Position numbers and translations under genes: made by a program. The notes beneath the pieces were generated by a model. The model saw only the letters and a program-made list of their open reading frames with translations. It was not told the origin of the DNA and did no database searches. DNA of 64,000 bases from Nymphaea colorata (taxonomy: Eukaryota; Streptophyta; Magnoliopsida; Nymphaeales; Nymphaeaceae), in NCBI RefSeq assembly GCF_008831285.2, contig NC_045148.1, forward strand, positions 14,238,802-14,302,801, read 5' to 3'. This document shows positions 47,586-60,277 of this stretch, piece by piece (within the stretch, counting starts at the first letter, position 1; each line of letters begins with the position of its first letter).

Positions 47586-48441
47586 AAATAAAAGGATGCA
47601 TGACTGCTCGTTTTTTTTTTTTTTTCCTAGGTCATACAGCTCTATGACCATTCGATTCTTTTTTTTTTTTTATCTGTCTCTTGTCAGAGAGTCGACCGCG
47701 TTGGAGGGCATAGGTCAAAGCCCTGTTTCCTTGTATTTCTTATCAAAAAGTTTTCTCACTTACTTTTTTGAGGAAGAGCATGATATGGGTCTTATTTTAA
47801 GTTTGTTCTTCAATCTACTTCCCGAAAATTTCAAGAAGCTTCCCAAACATGGGCGGCACTGTTTTAAATTTTTATTTCTTAGACAAGGGTTTTGGCGTGG
47901 AGGTTAACTCTTTCATTTGTATAAAAGTCAAATGAGTAATTATTATTATTTTTTTTTTTAAAAATAAGTGATTCTCAGTTAACTCTTTCATTAGATTTAC
48001 AAAACATGTTATTTGATGATAATGACCACTTCAAGATTCAAACACGAACCACTTTACTGTTTAGCAGTAAAAGACTGAACCACTTTACTTTACTGCCTAG
48101 TATGTTACCGCCATTGGACACTATACCGATGCAAATTGATAAAACTCTCAACGTTTTCAACTTTCTTTAATTCAGGCAGCTAAAAGTAAAATTGGCTACG
48201 CGGTGATTCTTTTTGTCAATAATTCTGAGGTGGGCCCCACAGGGGTTGTTGACTCAGCACGCCACGTCAGTAGCGGAGGTAAAATAGCTCACGTGGATAA
48301 ATGGCGAGACGTGTGTGACTGTAGTCTTCCCCGAGTAACATACATCCCTGCGGAGTGGGACCCACTCGAGAGGGTGGGTCCCAACACGGTTTGGAAGAAC
48401 TAAGTTGAACGAGGGCGAGGGAAGGAGCGGAGAGTGGAAGC

Positions 48442-48449
48442 TATAAATA
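48442..48449 (+). promoter_or_regulatory. TATA box of the second AP2/ERF gene
   Basis: TATAAATA in the context CTATAAATAGAA, with transcription expected near 48,475. No ATG occurs between there and 48813. The leader to the coding start is therefore several hundred bases, unlike the short leader of the paralogue. Confidence 0.8.
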
Positions 48450-48474
48450 GAATACTCAGGCTGTTGCACTCTGA

Positions 48475-49108
48475 AACATCACTTCGTCGACGTTAAATCA
48501 CGACCTCCGGCGGCATTTCCCCATCGCCAAGTTCCGGATCAGCGACTGCTGCTCTAGTTTCGTCCCGTCTCGATTTTGTGATTCCCGGCGGCTTCGGGGA
48601 AGTTCTTCCAGTGAGCTTCTGCCGTTCACAAGACGGTTTCTGCTAGTCACTCAAACTGTGGAATCTCTGCAACACCTGGTGTCGAAATCTTCACTCGGGA
48701 CTAGGGTAGGCCGGAAATTTTGTCAATTGGGTGGGTTTTGCATTCTTTGATTCCCGACGGCCTGAGAGAGAAGAAACGCGTTGGGAGGTTTCTTGGTTGC
48801 TGGAGATCGGTTATGGCTAGTGCGTGTTCCTCCGGTGGTTTGAAGGTTGAAATGGCGTGCGGTAGCGAGTTTTGTCAAGTTGGTCAGTGTCTGTTCTCAT
48901 TTCATAGATGTTATTAGCTTGAGAATTGAGGATTTTCAGGAGAGTCTTGGCTAGGACGGCCATGGGGACGCCTGTTTTGGGGGATTGAGATTCGAACGAG
49001 ATCGTGTCTTTGACATTAAAATTTCTTTTCCTTTTTCTTTTCTGCTTTTGGCGGTTACTTTCAGGCAGGGTGGTCAAACTATCGTCGTCCGAAAAGGTGG
49101 AAAGGCCA
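48475..49108 (+). other. long leader with probable intron of the second AP2/ERF gene
   Basis: A strong polypyrimidine tract and acceptor end at 49064 (TTACTTTCAG), so the leader is probably spliced. Two donors fit. GGTAGG at 48706 would give a purely untranslated intron and start at 49109. GGTCAGT at 48883 would join the first leader ATG (48813, good GTTATGGCT context) in frame, adding 38 residues for a 218-aa protein. If unspliced, 48813-48917 is a 34-codon uORF. Sequence alone does not decide among these. Confidence 0.55.
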
Positions 49109-49651
49109 ATGAGCGGGTTGGAGAAAGCAGAGTGCTCCGGCGAGGGTAGTCCCAAGTACAAGGGTGTGAGAATGAGGAAGTGGGGGAAGTGGGTGGCGGA
49201 GGTCCGACTGCCGAACAGCCGAGAGCGGATTTGGCTTGGCTCGTACGACACACCTGAGAAGGCGGCGAGGGCCTATGATGCGGCGGTGTTCTGCCTTCGT
49301 GGACCAGCAGGGAAATTGAACTTTCCGGGGAACCCGCCGAACATCCCGGAGGCGTCAACCCTGAGTCCTTCGCAAATTCAGGCCGCAGCCGCACGGTTCG
49401 CACACGAGGGGGAGCCCACCACCATTCCAGCAGACGAGGGGAAAACGGCTGCTAGTGGCGACGAGTGCTGGTCTTTCCTGGAGTCGCTGGTGACGGATTC
49501 GGGAAGCGGAGGATCGGATTTAGGTGCATATCCAATGTACGAAGGCTTTCCGGAAGAGGCCGAATTCCCCCATCCGCCGCCACCTGACGATGATGATGGG
49601 GAGGATTCCGTCGGCAGCTCATACTTCCAGACAACCCTCTGGAACTTCTGA
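49109..49651 (+). CDS. AP2/ERF transcription factor, DREB A-5-like, paralogue
   Basis: 180-aa nuclear DNA-binding protein (218 aa if the alternative leader exon 48813-48882 is used). One AP2 domain lies at about residues 15-72 ([20 protein letters not shown], then [19 protein letters not shown] identical to the neighbour), again with Val14 and Leu19. The [14 protein letters not shown] helix follows. The C-terminal half is acidic with a Pro/Asp-rich segment ([13 protein letters not shown]) and ends TTLWNF. The near-identity of the AP2 domain and divergence outside it mark a same-strand local duplicate of the gene at 42.4 kb. The short start gives a compact N-terminus like the paralogue; the N-terminus is the uncertain part. 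Role inferred as stress or hormone-responsive regulator. Confidence 0.88.
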   Translation: MSGLEKAECSGEGSPKYKGVRMRKWGKWVAEVRLPNSRERIWLGSYDTPEKAARAYDAAVFCLRGPAGKLNFPGNPPNIPEASTLSPSQIQAAAARFAHEGEPTTIPADEGKTAASGDECWSFLESLVTDSGSGGSDLGAYPMYEGFPEEAEFPHPPPPDDDDGEDSVGSSYFQTTLWNF

Positions 49652-50776
49652 TCGTCCATCCCATTGGCCGGTTGCGGGGACTTCGAATTCTCCGGCTCCA
49701 AGTAATTCCGGCTTATGTAGTCAGGCGGCCTTGCCTGCCGGAATCTTTTCCTCCTTTTGCCTGCTGCCGCGTGGATGCGTGATTCAGGCATTTAGGACCC
49801 ACCATAGCTTTATGATGGCGGGCCTATCTTGTGTAATGCTACCTGTATCTGATTTATCACTTAGGCCGACTAGTATGATATGTAGTCTGAAGCAAAATAA
49901 CAACCTTTCTATTCGAATGCGTTACCCTTTTCCTATCACTGCGGTCCACATACATTCTCCACGTGATGCAAAGTACAGATGATTGGCAGGAGTCCCAGAC
50001 CCAGGCACGTGGTGACTTTAATTGGTCGGATCTGTTCGATTGCAAACCCGGATCTGAAGACAACCAAGTGGGCTTGCTGAAGAAACGAGGGCCCAAGCAT
50101 CTCCCTCAAGCTCAAGCAATTTTGCAACTGAGTCAGAATTACAATTTGAGTTCAAAGCTACATGCATACAAAATATTGGATCCGAAGCTAGAGGCGGCTT
50201 AGATTTGGATTCTGATTAGATCCGACCCGATCCAAACTGCCTATTGCTAAAAGACATATTAAAAGAGATGATATCACATCTTAAGAGAAAAATACCAGAT
50301 CACATGAAAAACAGGGCAAAGAACCACATGCCAATGCCAAGAATTGAATAATCAAGAGATTGAAAGGTCATTAATGGACATGGGTATCAACCCAAATCCA
50401 AGATTCAACTACAAATTCCACGGATAGAATGCCAGACTTAACAGTACCTTCAGAAAGCCAAGGTAGGGGAACTTAGATGAAAAGAATGATGTAACTCAGC
50501 TATCCCGGCTTAAGTAATTTTACAGACATGGACGTCCAATCCAGTTTAGGGAAGGACTTGAAAGGAATCGATCAACTGTAAAACAAAAAGGTAGGTTGAA
50601 CCTCAATGGAACCAAGAAAAATACAGAAGAAAGGAGCTTCTCAGGACTCATGAGTAGCCATAGGGAAGTTTCACTTGGCAAATAATACAGGACTGACAAA
50701 ATGTGTATTACAAAATTCCTGAAGGCTCAGATATCATATCCAGGAAAGAACTCGAATATTGTAAAAACCTTGTGCC
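49652..50776. other. intergenic region between convergent genes
   Basis: Holds the 3' flanks of the second AP2/ERF gene (plus strand) and of glucosylceramide synthase (minus strand). Decayed GGATCCGAA-type repeat sequence occurs at about 50,170-50,240. No gene is recognised. Confidence 0.6.
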
Positions 50777-53700
50777 TTAATCGTCACCATGTTTCTTCAG
50801 TTGTCGTCGTTGCATAAAACTCCTGCTTAGCGATTTCAGGAAAGAAGCACTGAATGGATGGCCTTTTTTATTATATAGATGCTTTCCGCCCAAGTCTGAC
50901 AGGACAGGTTCCTTCATCCGATCAATCTGAAAAGCATAAACAACATAAAGTGGCATGGCAATGCGTGGTTGAAAAGAGGACAAGAACTAATCCTCTTGGC
51001 CTCCACAGTGATACCCTTAATTCCAAGATCAACACTTATCAATACCGTCAGGATAGCACCAAGTAATAATCTCAAATTGGGGATGTGGTGACCACATGCC
51101 ACCAACCTAATCAGTTGCACTGCCCGTCATTTGTAGGCCTGGGCATCGAGCCGGGCCCGGGCCCGGCCTGATGCCTGGAACCTAAGCTTGATTAAAATAA
51201 AAAATAATTTTTTTAAATATAAGTAAAATTTTTTGAATATAAGATATATTTTTAATAATAAAATATACATCATTATTAAATAAAAATAAACTAAAATAAT
51301 TAATCGGGCCGACCCGAGCCCGATGCCCAAGCTTAGTCATTTGGTGAGAGAGAGAGAGAGGAGAGAGAAAACATGCAACAAAAGAAACTAATGGCAATTG
51401 CATGAGACGCAAGATAGAAGGCTTGGTTTTCAAGATAGTGCATGAATTTGTAGCTTAAAAGCGTAACAAAATTAATATTACATACCTTGTCCACCTTGCC
51501 ATTTTTCAGGTGGTACCGAACACCAGACCAATTTATGGACTGTGTAAAATGCGAACGCATAGCTGAGATTGGGTACAAAAAGTTGTCAACTAACATGGCA
51601 AGGAAGACCTGCTCCACAAAGTCATGTTGATTAGATCAAGGGAAAAAGAGAGGAGACTCTCACAAAAATAACAGGGAATACAGGCAGAAGAAGCAGAACA
51701 ACTTTGTGGCCCACTTACAAGACACCAGTTGTATGAATCCAATAAAATTGGTGGTTCTTCTGGTGATAACATATTGCACAGTTGAATCTCAACTTTCGTG
51801 AGGTTCCACATAGAAAGAAGTTCAATGGTTGTTGATACAACCAAGCATCCAACAAGCCATAAACCTGAACAAAAATATTTCCTTGTTTATCATCTAATAG
51901 CATTAAAGATACAATGTTGCATGGTGATGGGTGGCATGATGCTATGTTTGACGTCCATTTACAAATTTTTCACATTGAGAGTTTCATTGTTTAATCAAAT
52001 CAGTAAGAGTAGTATAACCAAAACAGTAATTGATTGGTCAGCTCAACAAATAATTTAGAGTAAGAAAAAGAAAATGCAAAAATAGATCTACAGCAATCTC
52101 ATTTATGAAGCTCACACTCAATAAATTTACTTCAATATAATTATGATGAAATAGTTTATTTGGTATTTGAGATAAAGGTAATAAGCAAAGGGATTTCTTG
52201 TACCATAGCACTCAGAGTAAGGATCTGATTGTAGAAAAAAAAAACTCTTGGAAGTCATAGGATTAAGAAAAAAGAATCTAGGGCCAAGACCTTAACAGAA
52301 CAAAGCCAAAAGAGATGATACCCACCAAAATTGTACGATGTCTCTTTTCTTAAGGAATCATAATGTCCAACTCTTACTGCAGCTGCAACATGAATTGTTG
52401 CCATAAAATATGGCATAACAAAACACCAGGACAGATAACAATGTACAGCAAATAAAGCTTTGTTCATAATCCAATTGACCCATGTAACATATGACTCCAG
52501 AACAAATGTTTGCTTCCTCAAATAATTCCAATATCTGCATTGAAGATCATGCAATATGATTTGTCACCCCATAATTTTTAAATTTTTTCTCATTTTTTGA
52601 ATATCAAAAATTTATGCACCTTGCAAAACTTAGATCACTTGCAAGTGGATGAGGAAAGACAGCAACTGGTGGTGAAGTTATTAGCTGCTTATGTGCACCT
52701 ATCACAACCCAAAGAAAGGAAATTATAATTAACGCTTCTTAGTACTAAAAAGGAAAAGTAAAATCCAAAAAAGTCCTACAGTAAAACTTTTCTCCAACAA
52801 ACAGTAAAAGCTTATTGACAACAATATTCAGATCTGCAAAGAATCTACTAGGCAAGAACGTCTGTTCTAGTCAATACAATATAGAAGTCACTGAAACAAT
52901 TAATGCCAAAATACACAAGTTAAACTTTACATAGTCATAAGTGATAAAGACAAGCTACCTGCTACAGCAGCAAGGGTCATATCATCAGAGTATCCACCAT
53001 CTCTAAGAGAAGTAACCACACCATAATGGTCGTTCCTGAAATCATCTGCATGCATCTGAGTGGCATATGATGTGACTTAGATTAGCATCTCTTTAGCTAT
53101 CTTACATCGTTATGATAGGGAAATAGATATAGAATAATTACCATCATGCAACCTCCCCACAGGAAAAATGTTCTTCCACCAGTCGCAAATCCCATTGAAC
53201 AAGGCTACAAGTAAGTTACAGTTGCATTAACCATCAATAATTATGCATAAAGTTACACTAAGAAAATATAAATTCAAGAAGATGAACCTCAAAATTCTAC
53301 ATATCTAAAAACTCAAGGATTCCAAGTCATTTCGAGAACAAACAAAGGTGAAGTATGCCATGTGAGTGATGACATCTAACACAATTTCCCCTGGTTAGCA
53401 GGAACTGACAGTTTATAGCTTCAAGGAGGGCAGTTGTAATCTCCATTTTCCCTCCCCCTTTATGTAAGACAAAAACAAAGCCATCTAGTTTCTGGCAAGA
53501 GTTCCTATATTCATCATCCATGTGTCTCCCTTTCATCAACCATTCTTGTGTTGACCCAAGAGTGCTTTAGAGAAACTTACCCTATCCCACCAGCACACTA
53601 ACAAACGTTATTACCTTCTATCCAGAAGCCACAACAGGATAAGCCCTGAAGTTTTTTCAAGTAAAAGAATGCACTCATCATGTGCATTAGAACTTTTCAT

Positions 53701-56700
53701 TTAGAAAGGAAAGGCACTTAGGTGTCATTCAATTGCCCTTAATTTACTCTCAACTAAGATCCTCAGCATTTGAGATCCATGGAGCTATCAGACCTTCCCC
53801 GCTCTGTTCTTAACTTTTCCCAATGCAAAAAGTAAAATAAAGATTTCAAGTGTGCATCTTAGATCTGATCTAAGATCCTTCATTTGATGAATCATAGATT
53901 TGTGGATCTTCTGCACATAGCAAAAGCATGACACACCAGATCCATAGATCATAAATTTGAAGTAACCAAACACCCCCTTAGTTATAGATATAGACCACCT
54001 AGTAGATTTTTAGTTATGAAAATTGTCCTTCTTCTCTTTCTTTTTCAGCAATATAGAGAAGAGAAATGAAAGACAAAACCTAATTCGAAGTTTACTTACA
54101 TTCAAACTAAAATAAATGAAACTGATAATGGAGGGATTCATATAAAATAATTGGTTACATACCATATGATATTCATAAATGCAGTAGCTCCCTAGACTCC
54201 CAGAGGGCAAATCAAGAGGATATCCAGTTTGAATAAAAACCTGTGTGACATGCACATGTCAGCAAACTTTGTGTTTATAGAAAGCTTTTCATACCCACTA
54301 TAAATGGTGTGAACCTGCCTTGGGGTTCTTCTCCATCTCTGCAGTGAGCGCTCCAATGGTCCCAGGATGAAGCCGAACATCATCATCTAGGAACAAGACA
54401 TATTTGCTATCTTTATGCATTCTTTCGACACCTACCTATTCAGGCATGAATATGACAAAAGAAATTAAAATGTTCCTATAAGAATCAAGCATCAACATAT
54501 GGGAAAAAGAGCAGACTCAAAAGCAATATCCTAACTATCCCTGCAAATGAAGTCACTATAAACTTTGTTTCATTAACTGGAATCCCTATATGTTGCCTAG
54601 ACATTGTTAACTAATCTTAAGTTTGCAAAATGTCAAAGATAAGAAAAAGTTTATAACATCATGAAACATAAAAGGAAGTGAAGAAAACTTGATAGACCAT
54701 TAAAAGATAAGACTGTTGCACAAAAGACAAACACAAATAAGAGACAATCTCAGAAAACAAAAATGAAATATTGACCCACTTTGCCAAGACACAAGTATTG
54801 TTTGGTTAACAACAATCTTAAAACTTAATCACCTATATATACTAAGAAAACAAGACATGCTCACGCACAAGTTGATTATGAATTTTCTGACTGCAAGTTG
54901 TTGATAATCCAGCTACAACAATCTTTGCATCAATGCAATCCTAGCAAGAAAGAGTCATAAATCAAACATCAGAAAGGATAAACAAACAATTAGTAAAGGC
55001 AATATGCAGCATGCATTTTAATAGGCATCAAAGTAACTTTGAACAACAGTGAGATGCATACTAGCATCTTTAAAAGGAAATACAAAAGTCTCAATACACA
55101 GTAAAAATACAAGAATCTTTATTTCCATATACAATATGAAAGGAAGGAAAAGGGAATCACATGACCTTGGTTTAACAAAACTAAACTGCAAAAGAGAACT
55201 CAATCAATAATTGTTGCTCATACGCTCACTTTTCTTTGAAGCCAACAAAAATGGAACTCATTTCCTTATTGATTTACAAGTGTCTATTGACATCACATTC
55301 TCAATGGATGAGAGCAAATTTTATATCCGAAAAGAAATTGAAGTAAATATCAAATCCAGATTGCATCAAGCTTTTATGTCATATTCAAACCCATGACATA
55401 ATCAAATTGGTAGAACCCTTATAATTGACTACTAAAGTAAAAAACAGACAGTATTTTACTTTTGTTAGCAATAAAAACATGATGACATTCACTCAGATAG
55501 TGGTTCGTTTAGGTCTCAAAAACTCCATCAGAATTGAAGCAGCTAGCAACAGTTATGAGAGTCTATCCATCATACGCATGCTTCAAGGAAGAACATGGCA
55601 TAATCATCGAGGTAAAATGGGAACCTAAAGCAACGATGTATAGACAAGTAAATCCTTTGTGAGCTTCAATGTCTTCCTTAAGAGGATTCATCATTCAAAA
55701 GGAAATAGATTACTAAATAATTTCACATTTATGTTGTAATTGAGTGATTAATTGAGGAAATAAAGGGAAAATTGAAATCAATGAGGCTTGGTCCTCATTG
55801 GGAACTTGAGAAAGGAGTAGATCCTTGTGGGGTTTTCTGGAGCAAAATTTGGAAGTTCCAATTATTTAGTATAACTACTTAAGGCGGATGAGAGGAAACC
55901 TTCATGTCCAATTTTTGAGGTGGGTGGGGAGGGGAGGGGGGATACAAAACCACAGTGCATAAAGCTCATACTAAATCATTACGTAAACATTTACAGGCTT
56001 CACCTTAAAAATAAGAAAATCCTAAAATTAGCATTATTTATACTAGTAACACATTTAATAAATAACCCTACATGCTTAAATATCTTGCAAAAAAGTCTGT
56101 AATATTATGCAATGTTATGAAACACCATTGACATATAATGAAAAGCAAAGGCACCTTAAAGTCTGAAATCAAGAAGGAAACAGCATGATATGCTGGATCG
56201 TCAGTACTTTCAACTACAAAAAGAAATTCTAATGGCCCACCATAGAGGGAGGTTATCTGCACAAAGTGAAAAGAATAGAATTAGTCTTCAAAGCCAATTT
56301 GACCAAAAGGCTGACCAGTTAAGTTTACAAAATCAAAAGTTGGACTCAGGTCAGCCAAGGTCCTAAGATCGGTAGGTTTGAGCTGCTCCAAGTCAGTTGA
56401 TCAAAAAAAAAAAAATCAGGAGGCACATAGACACAACATTAAAGCAAAAAAGTAACAGAAGACAAAAAAATATAAGCAGGTAGGATTGTGAGATGACTTG
56501 TAACAGGGACTAGTTGCAAAGCAGATACTGGTCCAACTAGGCAATTTGTGGACCCAACTAGCTGCTGGTTTGACATCACAGTATATTTAGTGCACGAAAA
56601 TCAAGAAAAAATTTCATATAATTGGGGAACATCTAACTAATTATACACAGATATAGAGATATTTATTTCATTATACGATACAACCTGAAGCAAAATGTAT

Positions 56701-59700
56701 TTGAAACAATTCAGAGTTCAGCGAACAGAAATGTAACCTGAGTTCTCCAGTTTTTCAAGTTGTGTTCTCCAAAGCCTTTCAGGGGCATGACAACTGATAC
56801 TCTTGGCAAGTTTATCTGGTTGTAGTGATCAAGGTCATTAATATCATCACACAGAAATGCAAAGCTATTGCCTATCCGGATTCGATCTTTAATCTTTTCA
56901 ATCATTCTATTCCTGGAAAAGGATAAGAACATGTCAGGATAAACATGGATATGTTCGCTTTGCAATTTATGTATTAAATTAGTGTTTGTGTTATTCTTAT
57001 CACTCTCATGTTTCAGTTAACATCACTATCCAGTGTATTTGTGAATTTTTATCATTACTTCTATACATCTTACTTCATAAGAACAATACATTTTTAGTGA
57101 TGAGACACACTACAATATTCATTGTTACTCTTTCCAACTTCATATCTAAAGAAATTATTTCAAGAAACTTTTATATGAGAAACAAAATGATACATCAACC
57201 ATCAGCACTAACTAACCACTCCTCCTAGCACATAAGTGACTAATGAAAAACCACATTGCAATTGCAAAATGCAAGTTACTTTAAAACTCAACATGATTAT
57301 TTATATACACAAAAAGTTACAGGAATCAACAAAATTAATATGATATGTGTGTAAACTAATTGAGAAAATTATAGGAAACATGACAATTTGTATGGGCTAA
57401 CTGATGTCAAAATTAATGCTAATGTAATTAGCTTCATCAATTTTCAATGCCCTAACAGACATACAACATCCATGTATGATGAGAACCCACAGGAAGTGAA
57501 GTGGCAATAACCAAGATCAAAAATAAATGTCTGACTCTGTAAAGGTATAGCATGTAGGGATGCATGAACTGAACTATAGCTGACTTGGGAATGCTAAAAC
57601 AGGGCTCAACTCTTGTAAGGCTTCCCTCAAGCTTGGCTGGAACAAGTTTAAGAAAACTCAAACGTTGCTCAACTAGGCTCAAGTCAGGCTACAAGCGAGC
57701 AAACAATAAAGCTCAAGTTAATCCATAAGCCAACACCATGGCTAGCAAGAGATAAGCTATGCATTAACACAAGTGAATTTTTTTTTTTTTATAGAAAAAT
57801 AGCAAATGTGACCCATGGATTTTGCAATTGAAACATAAGATTTCAAAACAACCATTATGAGAAGGGTAATTTGTGCAAAAACTATAAAGCATGTATGACT
57901 TACGTATACATCATTACAATTACTTGAGCATACTTGTGCATTAACAAGTTGAGTGCATATAACTCGAATTTGACTGATTTATCTGCATGAATTGAACTAT
58001 TTGCTCCACTTGTTTAGCAAATGAGTCCAGCTGAAGCCAAGCTCAAGTTACTCAGCTTTCTTTGCTGCTCTAATATCATGAAGAAAATGCACTTTGTGAC
58101 TATTGAACTATCAAAGATTGCAGACAGTGTGAACAATATGCTATACTTCAGAAACCAATCAAAACCATTGATCAACGCCTGAGTAATCCTTTTGAAGTAC
58201 CTCAAGGATTTGACAATGGACCATATTAGAAAAGCTCAACCTGAATTCTAAGCAAGAAAACTATCCAAGAAAATCGTTGGAATTTAGGTGACAAAGACAA
58301 TAATTTGAAGGAAAGGATTATCTTTTCCTTCAATGTCACAAAACAAACAAGGAAAAATAGTATTGATTATTAAATCACCTAAGAAGATAAAGGTAATAGC
58401 TGCATATCAATAGAGAATTTGAACACATTGTTCTAATGCAGAGATAACACAAGTACCTGACACATGCAGCCAAAGTCCAGCCCAATGCAAGCGTTAAACA
58501 AATTACGCATCCCTAAATCGAAAAACAACATCAGAGGAATTGAAAAAAGATACACATGAATATAGCAAAGCTCATTCGATGTACTTGAAAAACAATAGTT
58601 CTAATGCTTTCACAGTAGTTCACTACATTAAATCGAGTAAAGGGAATTGAGTGCAATATATTGAGTTGCTTTTTTGGAACAAAAAGATAATCTGGAAGTT
58701 ACGGAAACAAGAACACTAAACGAGTTAAACACTAATTGCAAATGCTATTTAAGGAACCAATCAGAATTGTTTCTTTTGGGAGGAAACATATAGTTAAAGC
58801 ATAGATGCCTTAAACACTTCCTTTATCCTCAAATATCCTCTCTGTTTCACCACAAACACCATGAAAGTAATATGATCAAATAATAACTATGTTTTTATGT
58901 ACATCATTCCCAAACTTCAATAATTAATTAAGGAACTTGCATAATGACACTTTTAAGGAACTGAGCTCTTGCTAGGTTGTAAAAGAAAAAAAAGCTTCCA
59001 TAGAGGATTTCCTTCATTTTGACAGACTTCTGCTTTCAAGATACTTAACTATTGGCATTGTGCCAACTGGCTTCCTATTGACATGTTCATTCTTCCTCGA
59101 TATGATTTAGGTTGCACTCTTTTCTATTACCTTTTGTGTTGTCCAGTTGCTCACCACTGCTTGGCGATTTTTCAAAGATTTCACATGCCACCTCAAATTA
59201 TTGCAATTAGAAGGGATCTCAGTAATGATATTGCTAAGCTACTTATGAGAGCTATGGTTTACTTATTTCTGGAGACGTTCTTTTGACTACGATGCGTTAT
59301 TAGGGAAAAAAGAAACCAACCTTGATAGTGCCCATGTTGTAATCAAAATACTGTCTCAAAGCAGCGAATGACAGGCAATGTTGCTATTCACAATGACTAG
59401 GACATCTCTTCAGCAAAGAACAACACCAACCGGCCAAGGCAAAGCCTACCTTGTTTGCCAGAAAGCTAGTTGCAAACCCTGTGAGAAACTATTAAACCAT
59501 GAATCCTACCTAGTCTATAGTGAACCTTCACGTTCAAAATGAACATGATTTCGTAACCGCTGTTTTTTTTTTACTTCAACCTACCTCAGAGAACCGGGGA
59601 TGAGCGTCAAATGTGTTCTCCATGCCAGACAAATCAACCAGGAAAAACTGCCTGAGTTCTTTGCAAAGGCTATCCCATCTCATAAAAGAACATTTGAATA

Positions 59701-60277
59701 TTCAAAGCCACCGACGCAAAGTTCACCAACAATAACCAAATAAAGGTTAAAGAATAGGCCCGTTTTTTGGAGAATTCTTCAGATAATAAAAAAATAGAAG
59801 GCTCGAGACAGTCTGCCAGTTCACTTCCTATGTTCCACTAAGATAACGGAACACGCGCTCATCCCTTACAAGTCCTACTCGACGAAACAACGATTAAGGA
59901 AGTATAAAATATTCATCCACCACTTTCCTTGCCACGTTCCACTTAATTAAATTAATGATCCATCCTTAGATAGAATTCATCCGTGCCTTTTAAAACAACG
60001 TTTCACTCAATAAACATCGCGGCCAGGAAGATCGAATCAAGCATCCATCTTCTTCGAAAACTAACGGTCAATCCAAAATGACCATGCAAAAATAAAGCAT
60101 CTGCAACTGGAAGTAAAGAATTCCAAGATCGCCATCTAGGGTTGATATTGAGGACGAAAAAACGACAAGAAGAACGAAAAAGCTAAGCACCTGAATCTGG
60201 ATGAAGACCGCCAGGGGGCTGCAGAAGGCGTCGCTGGTCGCGCCGAGAAATGAGTCGAGCGTCCCGGACGGGAGCAT
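50777..60277 (-). CDS. GCS: glucosylceramide synthase (ceramide glucosyltransferase, GT21)
   Basis: Membrane enzyme transferring glucose from UDP-glucose to ceramide, the first step to glucosylceramide, in the ER/Golgi. Exons (minus): 60191-60277, 58457-58512, 56738-56912, 56155-56256, 54869-54940, 54319-54435, 54163-54240, 53142-53204, 52959-53055, 52620-52698, 52326-52534, 51719-51864, 51486-51608, 50777-50926. The total is 517 aa, against 519 in Arabidopsis. An N-terminal membrane segment lies at about 31-47. The GT21 core starts at about 88 with RVSVVMPLKGFGEHN. The D2 metal site is FLDDDV (Asp 181-183), the D3 pair is SDDMT (274-275), and the RYWNYLRKQ acceptor motif is at about 309. Hydrophobic segments follow at about 330-362, 379-398 and 425-443. 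One intron (after exon 6) must use a GC donor to keep frame. The gene spans 9.5 kb and carries a hAT element in its last intron. Confidence 0.96.
51134..51335. mobile_element. non-autonomous hAT transposon in the last GCS intron
   Basis: A 202-bp element is flanked by a perfect 8-bp duplication GTCATTTG (51126-51133 and 51336-51343). The left end TAGGCCTGGGCATCGAGCCG and reversed right end TAAGCTTGGGCATCGGGCTC match each other and those of the element at 46.3 kb. The interior is AT-rich (about 51190-51300) and unlike the purine-rich interior of the other copy. It lies in the intron between the last two glucosylceramide synthase exons, away from splice sites. Confidence 0.9.
59585..59683 (-). 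other. exon-like ORF inside GCS intron 1
   Basis: On the minus strand an ATG opens a 33-codon frame (MRWDSLCKELRQFFLVDLSG, then MENTFDAHPRFSE) ending exactly at a good donor GAG|GTAGGT. The phase is 0, so it would join exon 2 (58512) in frame and replace the normal N-terminal 29 residues. No homology is recognised. It could be an alternative first exon, a cryptic exon or a fragment from another gene. Confidence 0.4.

Larger units (their letters stand above)
43021..48441. other. intergenic region between the two AP2/ERF paralogues
   Basis: No gene is recognised. The stretch is AT-rich and contains an AT run (about 45539-45563), a TSD-flanked hAT-type element, a diverged 165-bp direct repeat and several poly-T tracts. 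A G-box CACGTG occurs at 47229-47234. A second one at 48290-48295 is about 150 bases upstream of the next TATA box. Confidence 0.65.
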
